DNA of 64,000 nt from Zychaea mexicana (lineage: Eukaryota; Mucoromycota; Mucoromycetes; Mucorales; Lichtheimiaceae), in assembly GCF_025766255.1 (NCBI RefSeq), contig NW_026516784.1:62001-126000 (forward strand), given 5' to 3'. The translations under genes and the position numbers were made by a program. Position 1 is the stretch's first letter. Every line of letters starts with the position of its first letter. This document shows, in pieces, positions 12,185-23,107 of the stretch. Below the pieces are notes generated by a model. The model was not told where the DNA came from. It made no database searches and was given only the letters and a program-made list of their open reading frames with translations.

Positions 12185-12850
12185 TGTGTGTGTGTGTGTG
12201 TTCTTGTGCGTTTCATCGCGTATATGTTCTCAGCAACAGTTAATCCGAGTATATGTGAACAACTGGATGCCATCAACCATGCAATATTTGACCTATTTTT
12301 TGGAGCACCCATCCATTTCAATGATTTACGGATAGTAGCAAAGATGACTCATTCAAGTTCGATGACAAAGATAAGCAAGAGCTTCTACCATCTCATAATA
12401 ATGCCCTCCGAAGCATCCGAAGCAAAATAAGAAATGGGAAGAAAGATGCGATTATTGACTCCAACAAAAAATCCCGCAGCAGGATTCCTGGCTCTAAACG
12501 ACTTACATCAAACCATTGTACAGCCTGAAGATAGTATCATCGAAAACATGGCATTCATTGGACCAAACGTCGACATCGTAAAACAAAACTCTGGTTCAAG
12601 ATGCTGTCAGGCTACCAGGGATTGAAAAGCGAGATATTGGCATGAAAGGCAATATTTTATCCATCAGGACCAAAAGTCGACTGTTCAGTGGTGACAGAAA
12701 GAAAATGCAACACACGCCATTATAATCGCCAATCACGCCACCTGTATCTCCACAAGCATCTGATTGCTCTACTGCTTTTGTGAGCGGCAGACTCAAGATC
12801 ACAGTCAAACTCACATCGGTCGAAACGATTCCGCTCAGCATCCTCTGATA
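12185..12850 (+). pseudogene. Decayed gene copy B (paralogue of 7281-7930)
   Basis: This is the plus-strand counterpart of the relic at 7281-7930. The frame is open in pieces: an exon-like part reading EQLDAINHAIFDLFF, a charged part reading DDSFKFDDKDKQELL, then QPEDSIIENMAFIGPN, LPGIEKRDIGMKGN and a Pro/Ser-rich part ending GRLKITVKLTSVETIPLSIL. The pieces lie in different frames and contain stops, so the copy looks inactive. Exon remnants upstream (11817-12180) may belong to it. The family is not recognised. Alternatively it is a functional gene with introns I could not place, which is less likely given the frame changes. Confidence 0.65.
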
Positions 12851-13656
12851 CGCCCTGTCAATACTCCCGAATTTATATATGTAATCCTAGCAGAATATTG
12901 ACATCCTCACCATTGATAATAGTGTAACTTGATGAATGCATATATGTATGGATGGTGCGGTGTCGTTCCATGCTCTCCCTACATATATAATCGTTCAGTC
13001 GTTCCCCTCTTCTACCTCGCTCAACCCTGCACACATGCATACACACGCATCATCCTCGCCATCTTCTTCATCTTCACCCGTACCTGTTCGCAATAAGCAG
13101 CCGATATACTGTATTGGTATAGCAGCTATGAAAAATGAAAAACTGTACGAGACAAATTATATATACTTGCGTCAAGCTGAAAGAGCAATCTCTGTCTGTG
13201 GGATTTTCTTATATGAAAAAAAAAGTGGAAAACGTTCCTTGAAAAACACCATGATGGAAAGAAAGAATGGGATCCTGGTGTATGATATATAGATGCCTTG
13301 TGTTTGTGTGGTTACTGTTGCTGCTGTCGGCATATTATAGTAAACTCGCAAATCCTCTTCATCAACAGCATAAAAGTCACTTTGACATGTGTTTGGGATG
13401 AAGGTTTGCCAGATAACACGCAAAGGCAGTCAAAAGGTACTATCCAAAGGAGGTACAAAGGCATCACTGATATGATATTATGTGTATTAACACAATTCAC
13501 GTGTATCATATTCCAGAATTTTTGATCAATGGGTTAGGCTAACTACTAAGAGTCGATAAATGTAATTGCTAAAGAAGATTTATCCGATTTTGATGTGTAT
13601 AACGTACGACACATGGCCCGTGCGCGTACCAAAATTAATTACTATCTTTGTAATTT
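12851..13656. other. Intergenic, nothing recognised
   Basis: Open frames on both strands here are short and low in complexity. No conserved protein, RNA gene or repeat is seen. Confidence 0.5.
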
Positions 13657-15159
13657 CTACGGTGAAGACATCGATCCGGCAACTCGGCGACCTTGCACAA
13701 AGACATGGGCGAGTGACTGATCGCTCCCATTAAACAAAAACTTCTCGACCATCTGCAGAGGCGTCTCGTTACCCATTAGATCCACAGGGCCTTGGCTATC
13801 CAGATCCACGACCAATGCATCAAAGGCCTTGCCAACTACGAAATTGCCAGTGGTATCATGAAGACCGAGTACCCGAGCACCGCCCAACGTTGCCAAATAC
13901 ACGAGCTCAGCCGTTCCCAAATGCTCATAATCCTGCTTGCGATCGCGATGGGCCATAAGTGTGCACTTGGAAGCAAAGAACGACGACCGAACTGCATCGA
14001 GCATCGATGGTGCAAATCCACCGGCGACATCCGTACCCAGACCGACCTTGATGCCCTTGTTCAAGAAGCGGCGCACATCACACACGCCACTGTGCAAAGA
14101 AAAGTTGGAATTGGCGCAATGTGATACACCCGTGTTGTGTTTGGCAAGCATATCAATCTCGTCATCCGTCATGTATACACAGTGGGCCATGTAGCTCTTT
14201 TCGCCAAGCAGACCGTGATCTGCATAAATACTGGTGTAGTCTTTTGATTCAGGGAACAAGGAGCACGTAAAGTCGATTTCGTTGGGGTTTTCACAGAGGT
14301 GTGTCTGAATCGGCACGTCGTGTTCTTGAGCCAACTTGCCTAGGCCATGCATTAATGCGGATGAACAGGTGATGGCGAACCGTGGTGTTACGACGGGTGT
14401 GATGATGGTCTTTTTCGATTGTGTGTACTCGATGAATTCTCTGGTATCGTTCAAACTGGCTTCTGTGGGTTCAATGTAGTAGTCAGGGCTGTTTTGATCC
14501 ATGTTAACTTTGCCGACATAGGCACGCTGGCCCAATTGTTCGATAGTGTCCACAAGTAATTTACAGGCATCCAGGTGAATTGTTGCAAACCAGCTGCAAG
14601 TCGTAGTGCCATTGCGTAGGAATCGCGACACGACCTTGTTGTATGCGTCTTTGGCAACCGCTGGCGACTTGAACGAGGATTCCGCAGGGAACACGTATGT
14701 GTTGAGCCATTCGAGGAGCTGCAGATCCATGCCCGAGCCTGCAAACACGTATTGTGGTGCATGCTATATTGTTTTTAACAGAATTAGTAGCTATCCCAAC
14801 AAGCACAGCATATCTGTCTACTGAAAAGCAGGAGACTCACAGCGTGTGTATCTACGAAGCCGGGAAACAGGAATTGCTGTGGCGTCAGTCGATGCAGCTG
14901 GGGGGAACGTCAGTGTTACTTGATAGATTAATCAGGCCCTTTCTTGAGAATATTTGCCCACGCAACAAAATCTGCTAAAACCAACCTTGTACGGCCGATC
15001 GAGCCTTTCTAGAACCTTGACAACGTCTTCCACTTCACGCTCCATGGTAACAATGCTGCCCGTGTCATTGTCCACTACGAGCAGGCCATTGCACACAATG
15101 TCAAGTTGATTCAGCGAGATTGAATGCACAATGGTACCATAAAATGCGTTGTAAGTCAT
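13657..15159 (-). CDS. GUD1: Guanine deaminase
   Basis: A cytosolic zinc amidohydrolase that converts guanine to xanthine in purine salvage and catabolism. Three exons on the minus strand (15159-14986, 14897-14841, 14763-13657) sum to 1338 nt, or 445 aa, the usual family length. The metal-binding motif FVDTHAHAPQY spans the junction of exons 2 and 3. Further signature motifs are GTTTCSWFAT, IQTHLCENPNE, MAHCVYM, VSHCANSNFSL and KVGLGTDVAGG. These match guanine deaminase rather than other amidohydrolases such as cytosine deaminase or chlorohydrolases. The stop codon is at 13657. The gene is divergently oriented from UDP-glucose pyrophosphorylase, with about 460 bp between the two starts. Confidence 0.95.
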
Positions 15160-15616
15160 GTCTCAAGAAACAAATTAGTTAATGATAAGTAAGAAAAAAG
15201 AAACAACAAGGGAAATAAAAAAAGGGGGATCTCATATGTGTTTTTATAAGGGTCTTGAAAAGACTGAACGGTATTTTTAGAGGCAATGATAACCAGTGGC
15301 GGATCGATTATAGACTCTATTTTCGGTTATACTGCCTTAATGCACACAAATCTGTAAGAGGCCACAGAGAGAGAGAGAGAGAGAGAGAGAAAGAAACGCC
15401 ACGATGCATGCGCATCACATACTAACAAAGATTCTCTTTCTATTTTGTTTGTTATGGTTGTGAAAACATCCAAAGAATGATCTAAGAAGCTAATATTTTT
15501 TACGGAAATTCATCCGCTCGGGTTATAAAGTGATGCTATATGGGGTTTCCTTTCTTTCTTGTTCAACGCAAACGTAACCACTACTAAAACTAAACCAGAA
15601 AAGCAAGGATATAACC
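15160..15616. promoter_or_regulatory. Divergent promoter between guanine deaminase and UGP1
   Basis: This 457-bp region separates two divergent start codons. A TATA-like TATAAAG at 15524-15530 lies 87 bp before the UGP1 ATG. A (GA)n microsatellite occupies 15366-15391. Confidence 0.6.
15366..15391. repeat. (GA)n microsatellite
   Basis: Uninterrupted AG/GA dinucleotides within the divergent promoter region. Confidence 0.9.
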
Positions 15617-17335
15617 ATGGCTGAAAGGGGAGGGCTGTCGCCACCGAGATCTGATAGACATCATCCGCAGACGCTATCCATGCTGGTAATGCTTCATATG
15701 CAGCAATGTTTCAGCCGTAAGATATCAACTCACGTCCTTTTTATAATAGGATTTTAAAGGCGCGCAATATGCTGCAGCTGCGAAATCCGTCAAGGCCGAG
15801 CTCGATCATTTAAAGAGTCAGGCGGGTACTGACCGTAAAGTAAGTTCGGCGCATATTGCATTAAAGATAGCAATTATAGTTTTAATCTCTTGATCTAATC
15901 ATCAGCGATGGTGTTATGTAGCTCAAAACGGAGATGGATGCCTTTTATCTATTATTTACCCGTTATCTGGACGATACTGCCAAAGGCAACAAACTGTAAG
16001 CATTTCTTAATATGTCGAATGAGCGTTGAGAGCATATCAATAACATCCAACGAATTATGCAGTGATTGGGACAAGATCCAATCCCCTTCTGAAGAGCAAA
16101 TTGTGCGATATGACACTATCCCAAAAGCTGGTGCAGAAGACCTGTCAAAGCTTGCCGTGCTCAAACTGAACGGCGGCTTGGGAACAACGATGGGCTGTGT
16201 TGGACCCAAATCAGCGATCGAGGTGCGCGACGGCATGACGTTTCTTGACGTGAGCGTGCGCCAGATCGAATACCTCAACAAAAAGCACAATGTGGACGTG
16301 CCGTTCATATTGATGAACTCATTCAACACAGACGACGAGACCAAACGTATTGTCAAGAAATACGAAACGCACAATATCAGTATCCATACGTTTGACCAGA
16401 GCAAGTATCCCCGTATCAAAAAAGAGTCGCTCTTACCTGTGCCGCGCAAGCCGGGTGCACCCATTGACCAATGGTATCCGCCTGGCCACGGTGATCTTTA
16501 CGAATCCCTCTACAACTCGGGCATTCTGGATCAGTTGTTATCGCACGGCAAAGAATATCTATTTGTTTCCAACGTGGACAACTTGGGCGCCACGGTCGAT
16601 GTGAACATCCTGCACCACATGATTGAAAAGGATATGGAGTTTATCATGGAAGTCACTGACAAGACCAAGGCCGATATCAAGGGAGGCACATTGATCGATT
16701 ATAATGGCCAGATCCGGCTTTTGGAGATCGCCCAGGTGCCCGATGAACATGTGGAGGACTTCAAGTCGATTAAAAAATTCCATATCTTCAATACCAACAA
16801 CCTGTGGATCAATCTGAAGGCGGTCAAGCGGATCATGGACGAGGACGCCCTGGATCTCGAGATCATTGTCAACAACAAGTCTACGGATAGCGGTGAAAAG
16901 GTCATCCAGCTCGAGACTGCAGTAGGTGCTGGTATCAAGCATTTCAAGAATGCCCATGGCGTCAATGTTCCTCGTAACCGCTTCCTGCCGGTCAAGTCAA
17001 CTTCGGATCTATTCTTGGTCACGTCTGATCTGTACTCGCTGGTGCACGGCGAGCTGTCCATGAACCCCCAACGCATGTTCCATACAACGCCTCTGGTAAA
17101 ACTTGGAGATGAGTTCAAAAAGGTCAACAACTTTTTGAGCCGGTTTAAGAAGATCCCTCATATTTTGGAGCTCGATCATCTTACAGTGACAGGCGATGTC
17201 ACGTTTGGTGCAAAGGTCGAGTTGCGTGGAACGGTAATCATCGTCGCCAATCATGGCGAGCGCATTGATATTCCACCCGGCTCTATCTTAGAGAACAAAG
17301 TGATTACGGGTAACTTGCGAATCCTCGATCACTGA
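15617..17335 (+). CDS. UGP1: UTP-glucose-1-phosphate uridylyltransferase
   Basis: Makes UDP-glucose from UTP and glucose-1-phosphate, feeding glycogen, trehalose, beta-glucan and glycoprotein synthesis in the cytosol. Four exons (15617-15685, 15750-15839, 15922-15995, 16063-17335) sum to 1506 nt, or 501 aa, the family length. Motifs include the nucleotide-binding [78 protein letters not shown] and the C-terminal beta-helix ending [19 protein letters not shown] long open frame begins at 15908, but its first 50 codons are intron read-through. The real exon 3 starts after the AG at 15920-15921 and encodes [16 protein letters not shown], matching the family helix. The yeast-like GDN motif reads VDN here. 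Confidence 0.97.
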
Positions 17336-17664
17336 GTTAGCATTACCAAGATATGACACAGCAGCAACAAACATGCGATACTTTTTTTGATTTACAATTT
17401 ATTTTATATAAATCTATAAAGAGTAATTTCTAAAGCAGAAACGTAAAGATAGGCAAGAGAACGTGCTAAAATGTTGCGTATGTGAATGCATGCATGTTGG
17501 TTCGCTACACGTGTGATGGTTACAGAGGAGTATGTGGCATCATGCTAATAAGAACAAGGAAAAGAAAGAATATATGGAATACAGAATAAGAGAAATATGT
17601 GTGTTGTGCGTGTGTGCGAATATATGAATGAAACAGTAAAGGAAGATAAAAGTGGGTAACAAGC
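17336..17664. other. Convergent 3' region between UGP1 and the Zn2Cys6 factor
   Basis: This holds the 3' flanks of two convergent genes. AT-rich sequence with AATTTATTTTATATAAAT near 17396-17414 could serve polyadenylation. No gene is seen. Confidence 0.55.
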
Positions 17665-20573
17665 TTATGTATTCCATGTCTGTGCAGTTGTAGGGGATGC
17701 TCCAATTGAGTAAGATTGTGGTGGTGCAGTAGGGGATGCTCCATTTGAGTAAGAATGTGGTGAGACAAGCGCTGACTGAGCGGGTGCATTTGGATCTGGT
17801 ACGTAGCTTTGCATTGTTGGATACGCGAATGAATTGGCTATAGATGGAGGTGCTGCTGATGGCCTGCTAGCATCAAACATAATCTGTCCGAATAGCGCAC
17901 TGTCGTTGAGGAAATCGAAGCTGTCAAAGTCTATATCACCGGGCATTATACCATAGTTCGGAAGGTCGTCATTGAGTATGGATGAAAATGCAGGTTGCTG
18001 TTGCGGGGGCGGTTGTGGTTGAGGTGCTGGTTGTGATTGATGATTCTGTGGTGGTGGTGGTGGTGGTGGCACTAACTGTGGTTGTTGATGCTGTGGCTGC
18101 TGCTGCTGCTGTATTGGTTGAGGTTGTTGCACTGATAGCGTGTCCCGTTGAGGAATTGAGGTCATTGCATTGATACCATTTGGAGGTGCAGCAGCAGAAA
18201 AGTAAGATTCGACTTTCGGATACTGGAAGTCGTTTGGTGTGCCTGATGGGGTTGCAGTGGTAGTTCCTGACGGCGTCATTGTATCAACTGGAGGTGTGTA
18301 CGTTGAGTTGTCGGTCTTGAAGTCATACGGAAATCCTTGTCGTTGTTGAGGCTGGTACAATCGGCTATGCGCGACCAAGAGATCACTTGCCGTGCTTGCA
18401 AGCCTTTCACACATGGGCCAGTAAGGTTTCAGTCCCTAATAATATCCAGATGCGATCGTTTAGCGTTTTTGTTCAGCTCACGCTTCAGCCGAAACAATAG
18501 AAGAAAACCTACGTCAATCAAATCATATAAGATCTTGAGAGCATTGCTACTCTTTCGGCAAGCATCAGGTCCTTTGGAGAACGTAGATGTCATGAGCACA
18601 GTAGCGAATACATAAGCAGAATATCCCATGAATGGCAACACATTGTAACCACATAGATCACGCATGGAGCGGAACACGCCAGTGCCTGTCCGAACGCTTG
18701 TCTTACACGTGTCAATGCTGGCCTGTATGGCGCGATATACGTCCGGATCCACATCACCCGGTCGAATGTCACCGTATGCCAAACTGCCACGATGTAAGAC
18801 CATCAACGAAGAGCACCACACTGCATGTATTGACAACCAAATGTTAAAGTATGTGAAGCCGGCACTGTCCTTGTGAAAATCGAGATTCTTTGGTGTAAAT
18901 TGGAATCGTTCAGGCAGATTGTCTTTCCATAATCGTAACCGTGTATCCAAACCCGCATATTCTGGAACTGGAGGCCATTGGATCGACGTCGAATCCGACT
19001 TTGACCGACTCATGACCGTGTTGACTTCACCAAAAATCTCCATAATCTTCATGTAATGTCGTGAAATGTCCATGAGTGAATCGTTGGCAATGCGTTTGTT
19101 GGTCGCAGAAATGTTCGAGTCGGAATCACGCAGCACCATGCTTTCTGGAATGCTGGGTGGGTGTGCATCGACTTCGCTTTTCGTGATACTTTGTGGTCGG
19201 TTCGTGCCGGCACTGGTAAATCTTACACCGAGAATAGGAGAAGTTTAAAATAAGTTAGCTCATTCATCTTTCTCAAAAAGTAGAGAAATGGAAAGTTTTG
19301 TCGTACTTGTCGATACCATAGCAGCTCCAGAAAATACGTCGACGTAGTGACATGGCAACCGTATCTATCGTACCGTCCTTGGATAGGATGGGTGTACTCA
19401 GCGTCTCTTCCTTGTTCAACCCAAGTTCTTGACAAAACCTAAATTTGGTTGTGGCGTGAGTATGGTTATTATTGACTATAACCAAAAGCTGTAAGCCAAA
19501 TATAACGAAGGGATCCCCTCACAAAAAAAAAGATATATATCTTACCGTACTGCCAATCCTGTATAAATCCATGCTTTTGAGCCCGATGCACGTCCGTATT
19601 CAAGACATGCCATGATGCCCCAAAACTGGAGATTTGGTAGCGTCGGTTCAAGCATACTAGCATCGATCAACGATGTCGCCTTTGCTGCAAATCGTTCACC
19701 CGCCCAGTAGGGTGGATCTGTTTTGATGCTCGGATCGTCGGAATACCTGTTGCAGAAATTGATCGGTCATCATCATTATTATGTCTACAATGCTGAGAGA
19801 AACAAGTAGATGTGCAAATTTATACCTGGCACCAATAGCAAGCACGCTCCACAACAGTGGTTTGGAAACGGTTCCGTCTTCAACGGATTGCTTCAGCGTT
19901 GCTTTGTGCACAAAGGGGAATACAGAATTGATATACTTGAAGAACAAGTCGACTAGATGCATTATGACCTCCTTTGATGGCAAACCCTCGTTTTCCTCTG
20001 CGATGCGTTGGACAGGATCTTTATCGTTCATATTAGAGCCAATATGTTTAGTTATATCTATTTGTTGCACTATAATATTCCCAATCATCGCTGTGCCATT
20101 ACCTCGAGTATACGATGGTTGACTGGGTAGCATTGAACGCATAGGCAGCGGCGACTCTTCTCCACTGCTTTCACTGAGTAATGCTGCAGTACCACCTAGT
20201 CGCACAAGCCGTCGTTCCATCTGGGCCAGACGTTCTTCAAGAAGCTGCACGTATCCCTTTCGTGGTCCGCGCTTTTTGCTCTCTGTGTATTCGCACTGGG
20301 TGTTTGCTTCTTGGCAATGAAGACATTCTGGTTTTGTGCCGTCGCATTTAATCTAAATAAGAAAACAAAAGGGCCTTTTGTCAGCGATTCAAAAAAAAAA
20401 TAGCCACGAAGTTTAAAGTACAGGGAGAGAAAGTTGACATGATCACTCATGTCGAAAATGGTTCTTTGACGGCCAACCTTCTTCTTTCTACACAATACAC
20501 AAGCTTGGGTAGCGCGTACGCGCTTTTTGCCATTCTCGTGTCGTAGGTGTTCGGCATCGCTGTCGTGTTCCAT
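17665..20573 (-). CDS. Zn2Cys6 fungal transcription factor with fungal_trans domain
   Basis: A fungal-specific binuclear zinc-cluster regulator. Six exons on the minus strand (20573-20478, 20352-19826, 19746-19546, 19438-19307, 19221-18513, 18435-17665) sum to 2436 nt, or 811 aa. The cluster has six cysteines in ACVLCRKKK-IKCDGTKPECLHC plus NTQCEY and is split by the first intron. A basic linker and a short coiled coil follow (LLEERLAQMERRLVRL). The middle-homology domain shows LVDLFFKYINSVFPFVHK, LLWSVLAIGARY, WAGERFAAKA and RRRIFWSCYGIDKFTSAG. The C-terminal 250 residues are rich in Pro, Gln and Asn, with an acidic patch that resembles an activation domain. The target genes cannot be named from the sequence. 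Confidence 0.93.
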
Positions 20574-20976
20574 GGTATGAGTGCATAAATTGGCTTGACA
20601 AGCGATTCTCGTTTTTTCTTTTTTGGTAAAGGATAAAAAAAAAGAATGGGAAAAAGAACAAAAAATATGTTGAAATTGGATAAATCCCGACGATATACTC
20701 GGGTTGTCGTTAAGCCACGGTCAATGCTCTCTAATTCCTTCTATTCTTGTTCAAAGAAAGCAACGTATTTCTTTTCAATGTTATCTTTGTTTCGTAGAAG
20801 GAAAAAAAAAAAAAAGAGGAAAAAGAAGCGAACGAGTTCAAGGTTCAGAAAACGTAAAAAAAGAAAGGCAGAAAGAAATAAAGTTCGATCCCCATTTTAA
20901 TAGCCTTTTTCGTACTGCTCTTTCTTGTCTGTAAGCGGCACATACTAAAGCATGGGCGGGGGTGTTAGTAAAGCAT
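20574..20976. other. Intergenic: promoter of the Zn2Cys6 factor, 3' side of PCM1
   Basis: Rich in A and AAG runs on the plus strand (about 20800-20880), which are pyrimidine tracts when read towards the minus-strand gene. Nothing coding is seen. Confidence 0.5.
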
Positions 20977-22257
20977 TTAAGCTCCGCGTCCTGAGCCGTG
21001 AGCCGGGGATTGTTGTGATAAACTTACCATTACACCCAGCCATTTTTCTTCTCGAACCGTTCCATCTTCCTGCTTGCGATAAATCATGATTGACTGCGAC
21101 GCCGTGCCCACCGGTGAGAACAGCCTACATGCATTGCAAAAATAACACATCAGAGACAATGTGCTCATGAGTAATGCTATTTCTTGACTCATCCTATATT
21201 CTACATAGAAACCCCCCAAAAAGACATACAATCCTGGTGCCTTCAATTGCCTCAATAATTCGGTAGGTTTCTCGCTAGCAGCGGCACCCACATGGCTACA
21301 GAAATCCCAAAAAGAAATCCCGGTTAAAAGAATCCCCATTCTCGGTAGCTTTATATAGCCGCGCTCTCTCCTCCCATCCCTCCCCTTTCTCATTATCTTG
21401 CATACATGCAATCGTAAGGCGAATCCTCGGGATATCCTTGACGCCCGTCGCCCGCGACAAACTTGACCCTTCCAGCTACCATCCAATCCTTGTGATGTTT
21501 TTTCACATTGCGCTCGCTGATGTCCACGAGCTCTTGGATATGCTCAATGCCTATCACCCGACCTTCTGGTCCGACCTATTGTATGATAATAGATACAGGA
21601 GAAAATTATGCAGGTTTAGGAGCAGTAGCCGCATGTTTCATCTTTTTGGTAGCCATCCAGATATCTTACCATATTCGCCATGCACGCTGTTAAGTAACCA
21701 CTTCCAGATCCAACATCCAGCGCTATCAACGCAATACAGAAGAAAAGAAATTTAGAAATTTTCTCTCAAAAGGCTGTGTGTGCCTATTATTCTATCTCAA
21801 AGGCATCATCTTGCCTCTCATTCCTGGTTTCAGGAAATCCTGCATCTTTTCCAATGCGTAACCATGCATATGCCTGTTGTATTTTGTTAAAAGAAGAGTG
21901 ATGTTGGTGGTGGTGGTGGTGGTATTAGTCAATGTATCAGGAAGGACGAAAAACCTTCGGCTTTGTATTCAATGTTACTTACGGTGCAGATATGGTAGCG
22001 CCAAACCCGATGCTTTGAGGCTCATCGTGATACGCATACCGAGGTGCGTAATCCTTCCTATATCAACACACATAACCAAGTGTTATTGGCCGTCATGTGC
22101 AATTGGTCAGATTCGCAACGATCAAGTATGGAAAGACACACCTGTCAATCGCCTTCATGGTGTTACGCACGCGTTCACTTTTAATGATTTTTTCTTTAAA
22201 GAGATTCTCCACCAGTTCCACATTCGATGCACCTGTGTCTATCGTTAAGCTTTGCAT
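20977..22257 (-). CDS. PCM1: Protein-L-isoaspartate O-methyltransferase
   Basis: Methylates isoaspartyl residues in aged proteins, using S-adenosylmethionine, to start their repair. Seven exons on the minus strand (22257-22142, 22057-21983, 21873-21815, 21722-21670, 21575-21406, 21295-21230, 21124-20977) sum to 687 nt, or 228 aa, the normal length. Motifs are SIGFGATISAPHMHGYALE, the SAM-binding ALDVGSGSGYLTACMA, VIGIEHIQELVDIS, VAGDGRQGYPEDSPYDCI and the GTVREEKWLGV region. Exon 3 must end in a GC donor (AGAG|GCAAGA at 21814-21813) to reach ALDVGSGSG in frame. The last residues (after GVM) are read through a possible donor and differ from the usual YVPLT ending, so the extreme C-terminus is less certain. 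Confidence 0.94.
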
Positions 22258-22519
22258 TGTGTTTTATTCTTTTTCTCAAATAAAGCTTTAAAAAAAACCT
22301 GAACAGCGCCATGCCATTGTTGATTTTTTAACGGTATATACGCGTTGAGATTACAAGGGGTTGAGGTTACTCGAAAGAAACAAAAACCGAGAGAGAAAAT
22401 CATATGGACGTCACTGTCTGCATGATTGAATAATTTGCTCATTCTTCTAACATATTCTTTTACTGGCACTACTGCTGGCACTACTATTACTACTACTTAC
22501 ACCTTTGATTACTTCCACA
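22258..22519. other. Upstream region of PCM1
   Basis: A 262-bp flank with no gene seen. Confidence 0.5.
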
Positions 22520-23107
22520 TCAGTTTTCTTCCCCCTCTCCTTTGGTTGCAGATCATTTTCGAACCCTTTGCAAGTTACAAACGTTAGGAGAAAAATAGCG
22601 ATGGTTCTTTGATCCGATCTGTGGAAGGGACAACGTTAATCCATCAGTCAATGCAGCGGAACTCGGGTAAAGTTCACTTCCCTTCCCGCACAAACCGCAA
22701 CTTCTTTTTCTGGAAACGAAAATGTTTACTCGGGCCGTCCATCTGGCTAAAGTTTTGGGTGATAATTTCATCGTCTCGGGTTAAAGATCACGCATTATTA
22801 TTATTACATACGTGTGTAGTGTTCGAGCTTATAGAATCCCTGCAAGTACTGGCATGGAAGGAATGTGCCGGGCCCTTGGGTAATCTTTATCACATCTTAG
22901 CCAGCGCGACGTCAACAATCTCTTCACCGCCTCTTTCTGATCTACAGAAACGCTGGCATGTAGAGTTATTAGACTTCCAAGCTTTGATCCCAGTCAAGTG
23001 ACAGTTTTCTATGATTTAACGAAGCAATTTTCAGTCGATTTTCTTCTTATTCCCAGGAATATCATACGTGCTACTATCAGAATCCCACGCGATTTTTGTT
23101 TAAAGTA
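22520..23107 (+). pseudogene. Stop-interrupted relic of an unrecognised protein-coding gene
   Basis: One plus-strand frame reads protein-like for about 190 codons but is cut by several in-frame stops and probably an intron. Successive pieces are VADHFRTLCKLQTLGEK, RWFFDPICGRDNVNPSVNAA, MFTRAVHLAKVLGDNFIVSG, then (after a plausible intron from about 22773 to 22819) VRAYRIPASTGMEGMCRALG, SLSHLSQRDVNNLFTAS and FYDLTKQFSVDFLLIPR, ending near 23107. Composition and codon use look coding. The stops mark it as inactive unless unseen introns remove them. I do not recognise the family. Confidence 0.55.

Noticed and set aside
15908..16062. N-terminal part of the long UGP1 open frame starting at 15908
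   Set aside because: This is intron read-through. The family N-terminus is recovered only by splicing 15617-15685, 15750-15839 and 15922-15995 to 16063.
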